A DNA stretch of 64,000 bases from Mycobacterium pseudokansasii (GCF_900566075.1 NZ_UPHU01000001.1:4588325-4652324), one strand, 5' to 3'; positions 37,964-48,373 are shown, counted from the stretch's first letter. The notes: a model not told the origin generated them from the sequence alone. A program made the numbers and translations.

Positions 37964-38126
37964 AACCATTCCGTTACCTGGATTTTCCTGGGCTTTTCGG
38001 TGACGTGGTGACCTTGATCGCGCGACGCATCCCGGGCGTGTCCGCGAGCGCCACACGCCGTGGCCAGGGCCCGGCCATCGGGCGCGCCTGCCTGACGGCG
38101 CCGCCGATCCGACATACGCTGCCGAC

Positions 38127-38801
38127 ATGGACGGCACCGCTGACAGCTCGGTCGCCCCCGGCCCGCAGGCCCCCAGTCGAGCCGACCTGATGTCTGCGCA
38201 CGCCGAGGGGTCGATATCCGAAGACGCGATCCTGACCAGCGCCCGTGAGCGGGCCATGGACATCGGCGCCGGAGCGGTGACTCCCGCGGTCGGCGCCCTG
38301 CTGAGCCTGCTGGCCAGACTCAGCGGCGGCAAGGCGGTCGCCGAAGTGGGTACCGGAGCGGGTGTCAGCGGACTGTGGTTGCTGTCCGGCATGAGCGCCG
38401 ACGGCGTGCTGACCACGATCGATATCGAGCCCGAGCACCTGCGACTCGCCAAGCAGGCCTTCCATGAGGCGGGAATCGGACCGTCGCGCACCAGACTGAT
38501 CGGCGGGCGTGCCCAAGAGGTGCTGACCCGACTCGCCGACGAAGCCTATGACCTGGTATTCGTCGACGCCGACCCGGTCGACCAACCGGACTACGTGGTC
38601 GAGGGTGTGCGGTTGCTGCGACCCGGCGGGGTCATCGTGGTGCACCGGGCAGCGCTGGGCGGACGGGCCGGTGATCCGGCGGCACGCGACGCCGAGGTGA
38701 CCGCGGTCCGGGAGGCGGCCCGACTGATCGCCGAGGACGAACGGCTCACTCCGGCGCTGGTGCCGCTGGGTGATGGTGTGCTGGCCGCCGTCCGGGATTA
38801 A
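38127..38801 (+). CDS. SAM-dependent O-methyltransferase, Rv1220c-like
   Basis: This 224-residue class I methyltransferase has the SAM motif [19 protein letters not shown], an acidic loop [14 protein letters not shown] and the metal/substrate motif [15 protein letters not shown]. These place it in the COMT-like methyltransferase_3 family, with a divalent cation at the active site. Divergence from sigE is conserved with Rv1220c. The substrate is unknown. ATG at 38127 begins [12 protein letters not shown]; a more distal start at MSAHAEGS is possible. Confidence 0.9.
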   Translation: MDGTADSSVAPGPQAPSRADLMSAHAEGSISEDAILTSARERAMDIGAGAVTPAVGALLSLLARLSGGKAVAEVGTGAGVSGLWLLSGMSADGVLTTIDIEPEHLRLAKQAFHEAGIGPSRTRLIGGRAQEVLTRLADEAYDLVFVDADPVDQPDYVVEGVRLLRPGGVIVVHRAALGGRAGDPAARDAEVTAVREAARLIAEDERLTPALVPLGDGVLAAVRD

Positions 38802-39397
38802 AGCCCAAGCTCGGGTGTCCCCCGCCGCCCCCGCCAGACCCGGTGCTGCACTGCTCAGGCCGATAATCCAGCGAGGCGCACCGACCAACGGTCAGGGGCA
38901 CATGAGGGAAACCGCGGCAGACAAACGTTGCCAGGTCAAGTGGGCCCTCGGCATAGACCCCTGGCTGACCTGATACCTGGTGGTATTCGTGGCAGGTGTT
39001 CCTGTGCCAGCCGGCCGCCAGGTCTCGAACCCGAAAATCAACTGGGTCTCCCGGGCACCAGGTGCCGTGGCAGACCGGGTCACACCGACTTCGGCATGCG
39101 CAGTTTCAGCTCCCGGCCCCAGGGCGGCGAGCCACGAAGTAGCGACCGTGCCGAAGCCCGAAATCAGAGCACCAAGGTCGGGGCATCTCGTCGGCTCAAC
39201 GCCCTCATGCGCCGACAGCCAGCCCGATGATCAGCGCTAATACGGTTTCGAAGCCGGAAGATCACGGATCGAACTGCCGCACAAGCCGGTCGGCAGACAA
39301 GGCGCTGCCGCGTCGGCGGCCTCGCCGAACCGAACCGAGGCCCGCAGACGGGCCGCCTCCTTGACTTTGTACTGAACAGTCGTTTAATCTACTGAAC
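38802..39397. other. Long intergenic region upstream of the TetR operon
   Basis: No supported gene. Frames of 60-100 codons exist on both strands but lack homology or consistent start signals. The right end (39361-39408) holds the TetR promoter/operator. A minus-strand stretch near 39020-39045 resembles a tRNA T-arm (GGTTCGAGACC-like) but no cloverleaf can be built around it. Confidence 0.4.
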
Positions 39398-39408
39398 ATG
39401 CGTTCAGT
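39371..39408. promoter_or_regulatory. Tandem TetR operators and leaderless promoter of the raaS-like operon
   Basis: ACTGAACATGCGTTCAGT (39391-39408) is a perfect inverted repeat (7+4+7) with the start codon ATG in its centre. A related site, ACTGAACAGTCGTTTAAT (39371-39388), begins 20 bases upstream. A -35-like TTGACT (39361-39366) and -10-like TTTAAT or TAATCT (39383-39390) place transcription start at or next to the ATG, implying a leaderless mRNA. Autorepression by the TetR protein is inferred. Confidence 0.7.
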
Positions 39409-40036
39409 CGACTTGACTGCGGCGGCCCGCATCAGGGATGCGGCGATCGAGCAGTTTGGTCAGCACGGTTTCGGCGTTGGACTGCGAACCATCGCCGAAG
39501 CCGCGGAAGTGAGCGCCGCCCTGGTCATCCACCACTTCGGCTCCAAGGAGGGTCTGCGCAAGGCCTGCGACGACTACGTCGCCGAAGAGATCCGCAGCGA
39601 AAAGTCGACGGCGATGCAGTCCAACGACCCGGCCACCTGGCTCGGCCAGCTCGCCCAAGTCGAGTCCTACGCGCCGCTGATGGCCTACCTGGTGCGCAGC
39701 ATGCAATCGGGCGGTGAATTGGCGATGACGTTGTGGCAGAAGATGATCGACAATACCGAAGACTACCTCGAGGAGGGAGTGCGCGCCGGCACCGTCAAAC
39801 CCAGCCGCGACCCGCAGGCCAGGGCCAAATACCTGGCCATCACCGGGGGCGGCGGCTTTCTGTTGTACCTGCAAATGCATGCAACCCCAACCGATCTGCG
39901 TGCCGTACTCCGTGACTACACGCGCGACATGGTGCTGCCGGCGCTGGAGGTCTACACCGAGGGCCTGCTGGCTGATCGCTCCATGTACGAGGCCTTCCTG
40001 GCCGAAGAGAAGCAAGGAGAATCCGATGTCCAGTGA
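39398..40036 (+). CDS. TetR-family regulator of ABC efflux operon (RaaS/Rv1219c-like)
   Basis: This 212-residue protein has an N-terminal TetR DNA-binding domain ([20 protein letters not shown]; then [20 protein letters not shown]), with the HTH recognition helix at about 35-55. The C-terminal helical domain binds an unknown ligand. It precedes an ABC ATPase and permease, matching Rv1219c-Rv1218c-Rv1217c of M. tuberculosis, where the regulator (RaaS) represses its own efflux operon. The ATG is embedded in a perfect palindrome. It overlaps the ATPase gene by eleven bases. Confidence 0.93.
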   Translation: MRSVDLTAAARIRDAAIEQFGQHGFGVGLRTIAEAAEVSAALVIHHFGSKEGLRKACDDYVAEEIRSEKSTAMQSNDPATWLGQLAQVESYAPLMAYLVRSMQSGGELAMTLWQKMIDNTEDYLEEGVRAGTVKPSRDPQARAKYLAITGGGGFLLYLQMHATPTDLRAVLRDYTRDMVLPALEVYTEGLLADRSMYEAFLAEEKQGESDVQ

Positions 40037-40964
40037 CAACGTCTCGGCCCTCATCGATATTCGGGGCCTGATCAAGAACTTCGGGGTGGTGCGTGCGCTC
40101 GACGGCCTTGATCTCACGGTGCACGAAGGCGAGGTGCACGGCTTTCTCGGACCCAATGGCGCCGGGAAGTCGACCACCATCCGGATTCTGTTAGGCCTGG
40201 CGAAGGCTGACGGCGGCAGTGCGCGGCTGCTGGGTCGTGACCCCTGGGCGGACGCGGTTGAGTTGCACCGCCAAATTGCCTATGTTCCAGGCGATGTCAC
40301 GTTGTGGCCAACGTTGACCGGTGGCGAGACGATCGAACTGCTGGCTCGGATGCGGGGCGGTATCGACGAGAGGCTTCGTGCGGACTTGATCGAGCGCTTC
40401 GAATTCGATCCGCGCAAGAAGGTACGCACCTATTCGAAAGGCAACCGCCAGAAGGTGTCCCTGATTTCGGCATTTTCGTCACGGGCCAGGCTGCTGCTGC
40501 TGGACGAACCCTCCAGCGGGTTGGACCCGTTGATGGAGAACGTCTTTCAGCAATGTGTCAAGGAAGCACGCGGCCGTGGGGTCACCATCCTGCTCTCCAG
40601 CCATATTCTGGCCGAAACGGAAGCCCTGTGCGAACGGGTCACCATCATTCAGGCCGGCAAGACCGTCGAGAGCGGCTCATTGGAATCCATGCGCCACCTC
40701 AGTCGAACCTCGATCAAGGCCGAAATGATCGGCGACCCCGGCGATCTCACCAGGATCAAGGGCGTCGAAGACGTCACCGTCGAGGGCACCACAGTGCGCG
40801 CCCAGGTCGACAGCGAAAGCCTGGGTGAACTGGTCCGGGTGCTCGGCGACGCCGGGGTGCGCAGTCTGGTCAGCCAACCACCTTCGCTCGAGGAACTGTT
40901 CCTGCGCCACTACAGCGTCGGCCCGCACGTTGGCGAACGCACCCAGGAGGTACCGTCGACATGA
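40026..40964 (+). CDS. ABC transporter ATPase (Rv1218c-like multidrug efflux)
   Basis: The protein is 312 residues from ATG 40026, preceded by AAGGAG inside the end of the tetR gene. Walker A is GPNGAGKST, the signature is a variant [14 protein letters not shown], Walker B is [14 protein letters not shown], and the H-loop is [11 protein letters not shown]. The C-terminal 90 residues form the DrrA-type extra domain. In M. tuberculosis the homologue exports novobiocin, pyrroles and related drugs with the permease Rv1217c. It overlaps the permease by four bases (ATGA). Confidence 0.93.
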   Translation: MSSDNVSALIDIRGLIKNFGVVRALDGLDLTVHEGEVHGFLGPNGAGKSTTIRILLGLAKADGGSARLLGRDPWADAVELHRQIAYVPGDVTLWPTLTGGETIELLARMRGGIDERLRADLIERFEFDPRKKVRTYSKGNRQKVSLISAFSSRARLLLLDEPSSGLDPLMENVFQQCVKEARGRGVTILLSSHILAETEALCERVTIIQAGKTVESGSLESMRHLSRTSIKAEMIGDPGDLTRIKGVEDVTVEGTTVRAQVDSESLGELVRVLGDAGVRSLVSQPPSLEELFLRHYSVGPHVGERTQEVPST

Positions 40965-42604
40965 GCACCGCAACGCTGAATCGCCCACGCCCCGAACCAC
41001 AGTCGGCTCCGAACGACTCGGCTTTCACCGGCACGCTCGGATTGCTCCGGCTCTACCTACGGCGCGACCGCGTGGTGTTGCCGCTGTGGGTGTTGCTGCT
41101 CTCGGTGCCGCTGGCCACCGTGTACGTGAGCAGTATCGAGAAGGTCTACCCCGCCCAGCAAGATCGCGCGGGGTTCGTGGCCTCGATCGCGGCCAGCCCG
41201 GCCCAACGAGCGCTCTACGGTCAGGTCTACAACGACAGTCTCGGCGCCGTCGGCATCTGGAAAGCCGGAATGTTTCACACCCTCATCGCGGTGGCGGTCA
41301 TCCTCACCGTGATCCGCCACACCCGGGCCGATGAGGAGACCGGCCGTGCCGAGCTGATCGAGTCCACCGCCGTCGGCCGTTACGCGAGCCTCACTGCGGC
41401 ACTGCTGTTGTCGTTTTCGGCGTCGATCGCTACCGGTGCCATCGGTGCGGCGGGGCTGCTCGCCACCAACGTGGCGCCGTCCGGGTCGGTGGCCTTCGGT
41501 GCGGCGCTGGCGGGCTCCGGATTGGTGTTCACGGCCGTGGCCGCCGTGGCCGCGCAGCTGTCGCCCAGCGCCCGAGTGACCCGCGGTGTCGCGTTCGGCG
41601 TGCTCGGCACGGTGTTCGCGCTACGGGCCGTCGGAGACGCCGGATCGGGCGCGCTGTCCTGGTTTTCCCCGCTGGGGTGGTCGCTTCAGGTCAGGCCCTA
41701 TGCGGGGGATCGCTGGTGGGTGCTGCTACTGCATCTGGCGACGGCCGCCGCGCTGACCGTGGCGGCCTATCGGCTGCTCGCCGGCCGCGACGTCGGCGCC
41801 GGGCTCATCGCCGAACGCGGCGGCCCCGCCACCGCCGCGCCCTGGCTGGGCAACGTCTTCGGGCTGGCGTGGCGGCTTGACCGCGGCGCGGTGCTGGTCT
41901 GGACCGTGGGACTGGTGCTTTATGGCCTGTTGATCGGCAGCGTAGTGCACGGCATCGGACAGGAGTTGGGCAGTGGCACCGCGGTACGAGACATCGTCGC
42001 GCGGTTGGGCGGCACCAGCGTGCTGGAGCAAGCCTTTATCGCGGTGGGCTTCACCATGCTGGGCATGATCTCCGCCGCGTTCGCCGTCTCGGTGTCGCTA
42101 CGCCTGCACCAGGAGGAACTCGCGCAGCGCGCCGAGACCCTGCTCGCCGGATCGGTGTCCCGGATTCGTCTACTGTCAAGCCATTTGGTGATCGCGCTGG
42201 CCGCGCCCGCGGCGGCGATACTGCTCGGCGGCGTGGTCACCGGCCTCACCTACGGCGCCGCCGCCAGCGACCTCGGCGGCAAGCTGACCACCGCTGTCGC
42301 CACCGCAGCGGTCCAGCTGCCGGGCGTCTGGCTGCTGTCCGCGGTGACCATCGCATTGTTCGGTGTGGCACCGCGGTTCACCCCGGTGGCGTGGGGCGTG
42401 CTGGTCGGCTTCGTCGCGTTGTACCTGCTTGGATCGTTGTCGGGATTCCCGCAGTGGGTGCTGGATTTGGAACCTTTCGCACACACTCCGCGAGTTGGCG
42501 GCAGCGAGTTCACCGCCGAGCCGCTGCTATGGCTGCTGGCTATAGATGCGGGATTGGTCACACTGGGCGCCATGGCTTTTCAACGGCGTGACATGCGGAA
42601 TTAG
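40961..42604 (+). CDS. ABC transporter permease (Rv1217c-like)
   Basis: This 547-residue integral membrane protein has about 12 hydrophobic segments in two halves (residues 30-250 and 290-545), an internally duplicated exporter permease. The [20 protein letters not shown] and [20 protein letters not shown] segments in the two halves are equivalent cytoplasmic coupling regions, which supports the duplication. It partners the ATPase encoded directly upstream. The ATG start overlaps that gene's stop. Confidence 0.92.
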   Translation: MSTATLNRPRPEPQSAPNDSAFTGTLGLLRLYLRRDRVVLPLWVLLLSVPLATVYVSSIEKVYPAQQDRAGFVASIAASPAQRALYGQVYNDSLGAVGIWKAGMFHTLIAVAVILTVIRHTRADEETGRAELIESTAVGRYASLTAALLLSFSASIATGAIGAAGLLATNVAPSGSVAFGAALAGSGLVFTAVAAVAAQLSPSARVTRGVAFGVLGTVFALRAVGDAGSGALSWFSPLGWSLQVRPYAGDRWWVLLLHLATAAALTVAAYRLLAGRDVGAGLIAERGGPATAAPWLGNVFGLAWRLDRGAVLVWTVGLVLYGLLIGSVVHGIGQELGSGTAVRDIVARLGGTSVLEQAFIAVGFTMLGMISAAFAVSVSLRLHQEELAQRAETLLAGSVSRIRLLSSHLVIALAAPAAAILLGGVVTGLTYGAAASDLGGKLTTAVATAAVQLPGVWLLSAVTIALFGVAPRFTPVAWGVLVGFVALYLLGSLSGFPQWVLDLEPFAHTPRVGGSEFTAEPLLWLLAIDAGLVTLGAMAFQRRDMRN

Positions 42605-42625
42605 CCAAGAGCATCGGGAGAGGAT

Positions 42626-43300
42626 ATGAAAACTGGTCTGCGGGCCGTTATCTCGGGGCTGGCCGGCCTGGTCGTATTCGGATTCGTGCTGTTTTACCCT
42701 GCGGGCACGTTCGACTATTGGCAGGCATGGGTTTTCATCGCCGTATTCACGGTTGCCACGATCGTGCCCAGCATCTACCTGGCGCGGACAAACCCGGCCG
42801 CACTGCAGCGGCGCATGCACGCGGGACCGCGCGCGGAAACCAGAACGGCCCAGAAATTCATCATCATGGGCGCGTTCGTCGGCGTCTTTGCCATCATGGT
42901 GCTCAGCGTGCTCGACCACCGATTCGGTTGGTCGGCAGTGCCGGTGGCGGTATGCGTGGTCGGCGACCTACTCGTCGCGACCGGACTCGGAATCGCCATG
43001 CTGGTGATCGTCCAGAACAGTTACGCCGCGGCGACGGTGACGGTGGAGGCGGGCCAGAAGGTAGTGTCCAGCGGTTTCTACCGGTTCGTGCGGCACCCGA
43101 TGTACGTCGGGAACGTGATCTTGATGGTGGGCATGCCGCTTGCGCTCGGCTCCTATTGGGGGCTACTGGGTGTCATCCCTGGGTTGCTTGTCCTCGTTTT
43201 CCGCATTCTGGACGAGGAGAAGGCTCTCGCCGTGGAACTGGATGGATATCGCGACTACATGCAGCGGGTGCGCTACCGGTTGCTACCCCACGTCTGGTAG
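42626..43300 (+). CDS. Isoprenylcysteine carboxyl methyltransferase-like membrane protein (Rv1216c-like)
   Basis: This 224-residue protein has five or six hydrophobic segments and the ICMT/PEMT C-terminal signature: YRFVRHPMYVGNVILMVGMP with the SAM-binding RHPMY, then RILDEEKALAVELDGYRDYM. It is likely a membrane-embedded SAM-dependent methyltransferase acting on a lipid or thiol; the bacterial substrate is unknown. It starts 21 bases after the ABC permease stop with GGAGAGG upstream, so it is probably in the same operon. Confidence 0.88.
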   Translation: MKTGLRAVISGLAGLVVFGFVLFYPAGTFDYWQAWVFIAVFTVATIVPSIYLARTNPAALQRRMHAGPRAETRTAQKFIIMGAFVGVFAIMVLSVLDHRFGWSAVPVAVCVVGDLLVATGLGIAMLVIVQNSYAAATVTVEAGQKVVSSGFYRFVRHPMYVGNVILMVGMPLALGSYWGLLGVIPGLLVLVFRILDEEKALAVELDGYRDYMQRVRYRLLPHVW

Positions 43301-43363
43301 CAAGTCGGATCGGAGCGGACGAAATCCGGTCACTGCCAAGCCGGCACGTTCTAAGGTAACGGC

Positions 43364-45043
43364 GTGGCCAGAGATCCGGCACCCGCCCTGGACCGGCCGT
43401 GGCGACGGCCGGGCGCTCTTCGGTACGCACTCAGCCGGATTCGCGGAATCGTCAAACCCCCGGTCACCGTTACCGATCCCCCGGCCGACGTCGTCGTCGA
43501 GCGTGACGTCGACGTCATCACCCGCGACGGGACCGTATTGCGGGTCAACGTTTTCCGGCGATCCGGCGGGGCCGCCCGGCCGGTCATCGTCAGCATCCAT
43601 CCCTACGGCAAGGACGATCTGCCGACCAGGCGCCGCAAGCGCTGGACCGTCCCCCGGCCATACCGGGTACTGCGCCAACCCAAGGCGGTGACATTCTCCG
43701 CCCTGACCGGTTGGGAGGCGCCGGACCCGGTCTGGTGGACCGCACACGGGTTCACCGTCGTCAATGCCGACTCGCGCGGCTGCGGTCGCTCTAACGGCAC
43801 GGGGAGGCTACTCTCCGCCCAGGAAGCCGAAGACACCTACGACCTGGTGCAGTGGGTGGCCGAGCAGCCCTGGAGTGACGGCCGGGTGGTCATGCTCGGA
43901 GTGTCCTACCTGGCCATCAGCCAGTACGCCGTCGCCGCTCTGCAGCCACCGGCACTGCGGGCCATCTGCCCGTGGGAGGGCTTCACCGATGCCTACCGTG
44001 ACCTGGCGTTTCCCGGCGGAATTCGCGAGGTCGGCTTCACCCGGTTTTGGTCACGCAGCGTGCGCCGTACCCGGCAGGCCTACGACCTCGAGCAGATGCA
44101 GGCCGATCATCCGTTGCGTGACGAGGAATGGCGCGCAATCGTTCCCGATCTATCTGCGATCACGGTGCCGATGTTGGTCTGCGGCAGCTTCTCCGACAGC
44201 AACCTGCACAGTCGCGGTTCGATCCGGGCGTTCACCGATGGCGGCTCCAGCCACGCCCGGCTTTATACGCATCGCGGTGGGAAGTGGGAGACGTTCTACT
44301 CCGAGTCCGCGCTGGCTGAACAGCTCGAGTTCTTCCGCCACGTGCTCGACGGCGCACCCACGTCGCGCAGCGTTCGCCTCGAGGTCCGCGAGGATCGCGA
44401 CACCATCGCCGCGGTGCGCGAGGAGTCCGAATGGCCCCTCGCCCGCACCCGTTGGCGGCCAATGTATCTTGCCGCCGCGGGAATGCTGACGGCCGCAAGG
44501 CCGCCGAAAGCCGGCAGCATATCCTTCGAAACACATTCGCGCGCAGCATCTTTCAACTGGACAACACCGACCGACATCGAACTGACCGGGCCCATGGCGG
44601 CCCGGCTCTGGGTCCAGCTGGACGGCGGCCAAGACGCGAACCTGTTCGTCGGCGTGGAGAAGTGGTGTGACGGGCGGTTCGTCGGATTCGAGGGGTCCTA
44701 CGGCTGGGGCCGCGATCGTGTCACCACCGGCTGGCAGCGGGTCTCGCTACGCGAACTGGACCCTGAAGCCTCCCGGCCCTGGCAGCCGGTCCCGGCGTGC
44801 GTCCGGGCGCATCCGACTACCCCGGGCGAGGTGGTCGCCGTTGATGTCGCCCTCGGTCCGTCGGCGACGTTGTTTCGTGCCGGAGACCAACTGCGCCTGG
44901 TGATCGCCGGTCGATGGTTATCCCCGCGCAACCCGCTCACGGGTCAATTCCCGGCTGCCTATCCTGACCCGCCGCGCAGTCGAATCACGCTGCGCTGGGG
45001 CCCCCGCTACGACGCCCACCTGCTGATCCCAGAAATCCCCTGA
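43364..45043 (+). CDS. CocE/NonD-family alpha/beta hydrolase (Rv1215c-like)
   Basis: This 559-residue protein has an X-Pro dipeptidyl-peptidase/CocE-type hydrolase domain. RDGTVLRVNVFRRSG and NADSRGCGRSNG lead to the nucleophile elbow GVSYLAISQYA (the Ser of GxSYxx). VCGSFSDSNLHSRGSI probably supplies the Asp and LYTHRGGKWETFY the His. The C-terminal jelly-roll domain (about 350-559) is the family's X-Pro C-domain. It would cleave esters or amides; the natural substrate is unknown. GTG 43364 is accepted as the start. Confidence 0.9.
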   Translation: MARDPAPALDRPWRRPGALRYALSRIRGIVKPPVTVTDPPADVVVERDVDVITRDGTVLRVNVFRRSGGAARPVIVSIHPYGKDDLPTRRRKRWTVPRPYRVLRQPKAVTFSALTGWEAPDPVWWTAHGFTVVNADSRGCGRSNGTGRLLSAQEAEDTYDLVQWVAEQPWSDGRVVMLGVSYLAISQYAVAALQPPALRAICPWEGFTDAYRDLAFPGGIREVGFTRFWSRSVRRTRQAYDLEQMQADHPLRDEEWRAIVPDLSAITVPMLVCGSFSDSNLHSRGSIRAFTDGGSSHARLYTHRGGKWETFYSESALAEQLEFFRHVLDGAPTSRSVRLEVREDRDTIAAVREESEWPLARTRWRPMYLAAAGMLTAARPPKAGSISFETHSRAASFNWTTPTDIELTGPMAARLWVQLDGGQDANLFVGVEKWCDGRFVGFEGSYGWGRDRVTTGWQRVSLRELDPEASRPWQPVPACVRAHPTTPGEVVAVDVALGPSATLFRAGDQLRLVIAGRWLSPRNPLTGQFPAAYPDPPRSRITLRWGPRYDAHLLIPEIP

Positions 45044-45049
45044 CCCGGT

Positions 45050-45100
45050 CACAACCGGGCAAGCCGGCACACCCGGCTGGCAACGCAGGCTGTGCAGCGG
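45050..45100. terminator. Candidate hairpin between convergent CocE-type gene and glgC
   Basis: CAAGCCGG-CACAC-CCGGCTGG (about 45059-45079) can form a short strong stem (7 of 8 pairs). It is just after the hydrolase stop and before the glgC stop at 45218. No U-run follows. Confidence 0.4.
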
Positions 45101-45217
45101 CGACGATCTGGCGCAATCGCCGGACGGTCATGCCGGGTGTGATGAACGCGGCTGCACGAGCGTGATCGGACGCTGCCCGGCGGTGACTGACCACTCACCG
45201 GTGTCGTTCGACACCTT

Positions 45218-46432
45218 TCAGATCCAGACGCCTTTGCCCACCGCGACCACCCCGCCGGCGCTGACCGCGAACCTTTCCCGGTCTCGGTCCAGGTCCACTC
45301 CCACCATCTCGCCAGGCCCCACGACGACGTTCTTGTCCAGGATCGCGTGGCGTACCACCGCGCCACGGCCCACCCGGGTGCCGGGCATGATCACACTGCC
45401 CTCCACGATGGCGCCGTCGTCGACAACGACATTGGACGACAACACCGAGTTGCGCACCGAGGCCGCCGAAATGATGCTGCCGGCACCGACCACCGACTCC
45501 TGCGCCGATCCTCCGTTGACAAATTTCGCCGGCGCCAGGTTCTCCGACTCACCCCGGATGGGCCAGCGCCGGTTGTACAGGTTGAACACCGGGTGCACCG
45601 ACACCAGATCCATGTGGGCGTCGTAGAACGCATCCAGCGTCCCGACGTCACGCCAGTAAGCCCGGTCGCGGTCGGTGGCACCCGGCACGTCGTTGTCGGA
45701 AAAGTCGTATACCGCTGCCATCCCGTCCTCCACCAGCCTCGGGATGATGTCCCCGCCCATGTCGTGATCCGAGTGATCGTCATCGGCGTCGGCGCGAATT
45801 GCGTCGATCAGCACCTTGGTGGTGAACACGTAGTTGCCCATCGAAACGAACGTGCTGGTGGGGTCATCGGGGGTGGCGGGCGGATCCAGCGGCTTCTCGA
45901 GGAAGCTGCGGATGCATCCAGAGTCGTCGGCGTCAATGCAGCCGAACGCGCTGGCACCGGCACGCGGAACCCGGATGCCGGCCACCGTTGCGCCGGCACC
46001 GCTGTCGATGTGGAACCGGACCATCTGTTCCGGGTCCATCCGGTACACGTGATCGGCGCCGAAAACCACCAGGTAGTCGGGATCTTCGTCGTAGATGAGA
46101 TTGAGCGACTGGTAGATCGCGTCGGCGGAGCCGGTGTACCAGCGCGGACCCAGACGCTGCTGCGCCGGCACCGGGGTGATGTACTCACCGGCCAAACCCG
46201 ACAACCGCCAGTTCTGCGAAATGTGACGGTCCAGCGAATGTGACTTGTATTGGGTGAGAACGCAGATCCTGAGGTATCGGGCGTTGACGAGATTGGAAAG
46301 CACGAAATCGATCAAACGGTAGGCGCCGCCGAAGGGAACCGCGGGTTTGGCCCGGTCCGCCGTCAACGGGTAAAGCCGCTTGCCCTCACCGCCGGCCAAA
46401 ACGACGCCCAGCACGTGTGGCGCTTCCCTCAT
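45218..46432 (-). CDS. glgC: Glucose-1-phosphate adenylyltransferase
   Basis: This 404-residue enzyme makes ADP-glucose from glucose-1-phosphate and ATP. The N-terminal nucleotide-binding motif is [34 protein letters not shown] follows, and the active-site segment [12 protein letters not shown] is clear. The C-terminal part contains left-handed beta-helix repeats ([40 protein letters not shown]). ADP-glucose feeds the divergent GlgA for alpha-glucan/maltose-1-phosphate synthesis. It is divergent from glgA across a 57-base tandem repeat. Confidence 0.97.
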   Translation of the reverse strand: MREAPHVLGVVLAGGEGKRLYPLTADRAKPAVPFGGAYRLIDFVLSNLVNARYLRICVLTQYKSHSLDRHISQNWRLSGLAGEYITPVPAQQRLGPRWYTGSADAIYQSLNLIYDEDPDYLVVFGADHVYRMDPEQMVRFHIDSGAGATVAGIRVPRAGASAFGCIDADDSGCIRSFLEKPLDPPATPDDPTSTFVSMGNYVFTTKVLIDAIRADADDDHSDHDMGGDIIPRLVEDGMAAVYDFSDNDVPGATDRDRAYWRDVGTLDAFYDAHMDLVSVHPVFNLYNRRWPIRGESENLAPAKFVNGGSAQESVVGAGSIISAASVRNSVLSSNVVVDDGAIVEGSVIMPGTRVGRGAVVRHAILDKNVVVGPGEMVGVDLDRDRERFAVSAGGVVAVGKGVWI

Positions 46433-46530
46433 GGCCTCAAACCTATCGGCACCCGCGAACCGCTGCCAGGGGCATCCCCGTATAGCCGCCGTTGTGACGG
46501 GCTGCTGGCCAAGGTAATTGGCCGGTCCGT

Positions 46531-46684
46531 CGGCTCCTCAACTGCCCGCAATGCGGGCCGCCTCGTCGCCGACACCACCCACTCGTCCGGCTCCTCAACT
46601 GCCCGCAATGCGGGCCGCCTCGTCGCCGACACCACCCACTCGTCCGGCTCCTCAACTGCCCGCAATGCGGGCCGCCTCGTCGCC
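46531..46684. repeat. 57-bp VNTR-like tandem repeat between glgC and glgA
   Basis: Two full, identical 57-base units begin at 46531 and 46588. A third begins at 46645 and matches for about 40 bases before diverging into the glgA leader. Each unit contains the palindrome GCCCGCAATGCGGGC. It lies in the shared promoter region of the divergent genes, so copy number could alter spacing to glgA or glgC promoters. Confidence 0.95.
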
Positions 46685-46701
46685 GAACTACGGTGCTGCG
46701 T

Positions 46702-47865
46702 ATGCGGGTAGCGATGATGACTCGGGAATACCCACCGGAGGTCTACGGCGGAGCCGGGGTACATGTCACCGAGCTGGTATCCCAACTGCGGCGTTTGTGT
46801 GCGGTCGACGTGCACTGCATGGGCGCACCTCGTCCGGGGGCCATCACTCATCAGCCCGACCCGCGGCTGCGCAACGCCAACACCGCACTGTCAACCCTGT
46901 CCGCTGACCTGGTGATGGCCAACGCCGCGAGCGGGGCCACCGTGGTGCATTCACACACCTGGTACACCGGCCTGGCGGGCCATCTGGCCGCGCTGCTCTA
47001 CGACATCCCGCATGTGTTGACCGCGCACTCGCTGGAGCCGATGCGGCCCTGGAAAGCCGAGCAGCTAGGTGGCGGCTATCAGGTCTCGTCCTGGGTGGAA
47101 AACACCGCCGTGCTGGCCGCAGACGCCGTCATCGCCGTCAGCGCGGGCATGCGTGACGACCTGCTGCGCATCTATCCGACGCTGGACCCCGCTGTGGTGC
47201 ACGTGATCCGCAACGGGATCGACACCGACGTGTGGTATCCGGCCGGCCCCGTGCGCACCGGTTCGGTACTGACCGAGCTCGGAGTTGATCCAAGCCGGCC
47301 GATAGTGGCGTTCGTCGGCCGGATCACCCGGCAAAAAGGGGTTCCGCATTTGCTGGCGGCGGCACACCAGTTCAGCCCGGATATTCAGGTGGTGCTGTGC
47401 GCGGGTGCTCCCGACACTCCCGGGATAGCCGATGAGGTCAGGTCCGCGGTGGCCCAACTGGCCCGTACCCGCACCGGCGTGTTCTGGGTCCGTGACATCC
47501 TTCCGATCGGGAAACTGCGCGAAATACTTTCTGCTGCAATGGTTTTCGTATGCGCTTCGGTATACGAGCCGTTGGGCATCGTCAACCTGGAGGCAATGGC
47601 CTGCGCTACCGCGGTAGTGGCCTCCGACGTTGGGGGGGTACCTGAGGTGGTCGCCGACGGGGTCACCGGTTCCCTGGTGCATTACGACCCTGACGACCCG
47701 AGCGGTTACGAGGCCAGGTTGGCCGAAGCGGTCAATACTCTCGTCGCCGACCCTGCCACAGCGAAGCGCTACGGCCAGGCCGGACGTCAGCGCTGCATCG
47801 AGGAGTTCTCCTGGGCGCACATTGCCGGGCAGACGCTGGACATCTACCGGAAGGTCTGCCAGTGA
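46702..47865 (+). CDS. glgA: Glycogen synthase-type glycosyltransferase (GlgA/GlgM)
   Basis: This 387-residue GT-B enzyme starts at ATG 46702 (MRVAMMTREYPPEVYGGAGV); the GTG at 46693 is less likely. The N-domain loop is EYPPEVYGGAGVHV. The C-domain has VAFVGRITRQKGVPHLLAAA and the nucleotide-sugar motif CASVYEPLGIVNLEAMACAT. In M. tuberculosis the homologue (Rv1212c) uses ADP-glucose to make maltose-1-phosphate for the GlgE pathway. Partner glgC is divergent upstream. It is followed on the opposite strand by the small Rv1211-like gene. Confidence 0.96.
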   Translation: MRVAMMTREYPPEVYGGAGVHVTELVSQLRRLCAVDVHCMGAPRPGAITHQPDPRLRNANTALSTLSADLVMANAASGATVVHSHTWYTGLAGHLAALLYDIPHVLTAHSLEPMRPWKAEQLGGGYQVSSWVENTAVLAADAVIAVSAGMRDDLLRIYPTLDPAVVHVIRNGIDTDVWYPAGPVRTGSVLTELGVDPSRPIVAFVGRITRQKGVPHLLAAAHQFSPDIQVVLCAGAPDTPGIADEVRSAVAQLARTRTGVFWVRDILPIGKLREILSAAMVFVCASVYEPLGIVNLEAMACATAVVASDVGGVPEVVADGVTGSLVHYDPDDPSGYEARLAEAVNTLVADPATAKRYGQAGRQRCIEEFSWAHIAGQTLDIYRKVCQ

Positions 47866-47889
47866 CACACCACCCGCCCCGGAGCTGAT

Positions 47890-48117
47890 TTAGCTGGTAA
47901 CGCTCTTGAGTTCGTCACCGAGTGCCGCAGCCTCGTCGGGCGTCAGCTCCACGACGAGACGGCCGCCACCCTCGAGTGGTACCCGCATCACGATGCCGCG
48001 CCCCTCTTTGGTTGCTTCCAGAGGACCGTCGCCGGTCCGGGGCTTCATCGCCGCCATCGAGTGCTCCCTCCAGATTCGAGCTGGCCCGCCCTTGCGGACC
48101 TGGTCGGCGCCGAGCAT
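47890..48117 (-). CDS. Small conserved protein, Rv1211-like
   Basis: From ATG 48117 the product is 75 residues, matching the length of Rv1211. MKPRTGDGPLEATKEGRGIV and MRVPLEGGGRLVVELTPDEA are strongly conserved in mycobacteria; the C-terminal half resembles the DUF3117 family. The function is unknown. I chose the internal ATG because the upstream part of the open frame does not resemble the family. Confidence 0.85.
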   Translation of the reverse strand: MLGADQVRKGGPARIWREHSMAAMKPRTGDGPLEATKEGRGIVMRVPLEGGGRLVVELTPDEAAALGDELKSVTS

Positions 48118-48373
48118 GCCCCGTAAGTGGATTCCCAGCCGTACCCGACATTGAACTGCCAAATCACCCCTCCATTGTTCCCTATTCCGGTTCACCAGGT
48201 GCACAAGACCCGGTTCTATGGCCGCGCAGGGCCGTCCAAGCCGGTTGCCGGATCCCCGGTCGGGATTTTCGACGCCCGGCTTCACGGGATGCCTGCAACA
48301 CCTCGGACACGTGGACTTATGAGGAATCCTGTCAGCCTCGACCGCCCGGCACCGGGCCGCCGACGGCGCATAC

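Noticed and set aside
38990..39090. Possible tRNA gene on the minus strand
   Set aside because: Only a T-arm-like GGTTCGAGACC is present; no acceptor stem, D-arm or anticodon arm can be paired around it.
46531..46684. CRISPR array between glgC and glgA
   Set aside because: The 57-base units repeat with no variable spacers, which is a VNTR pattern.
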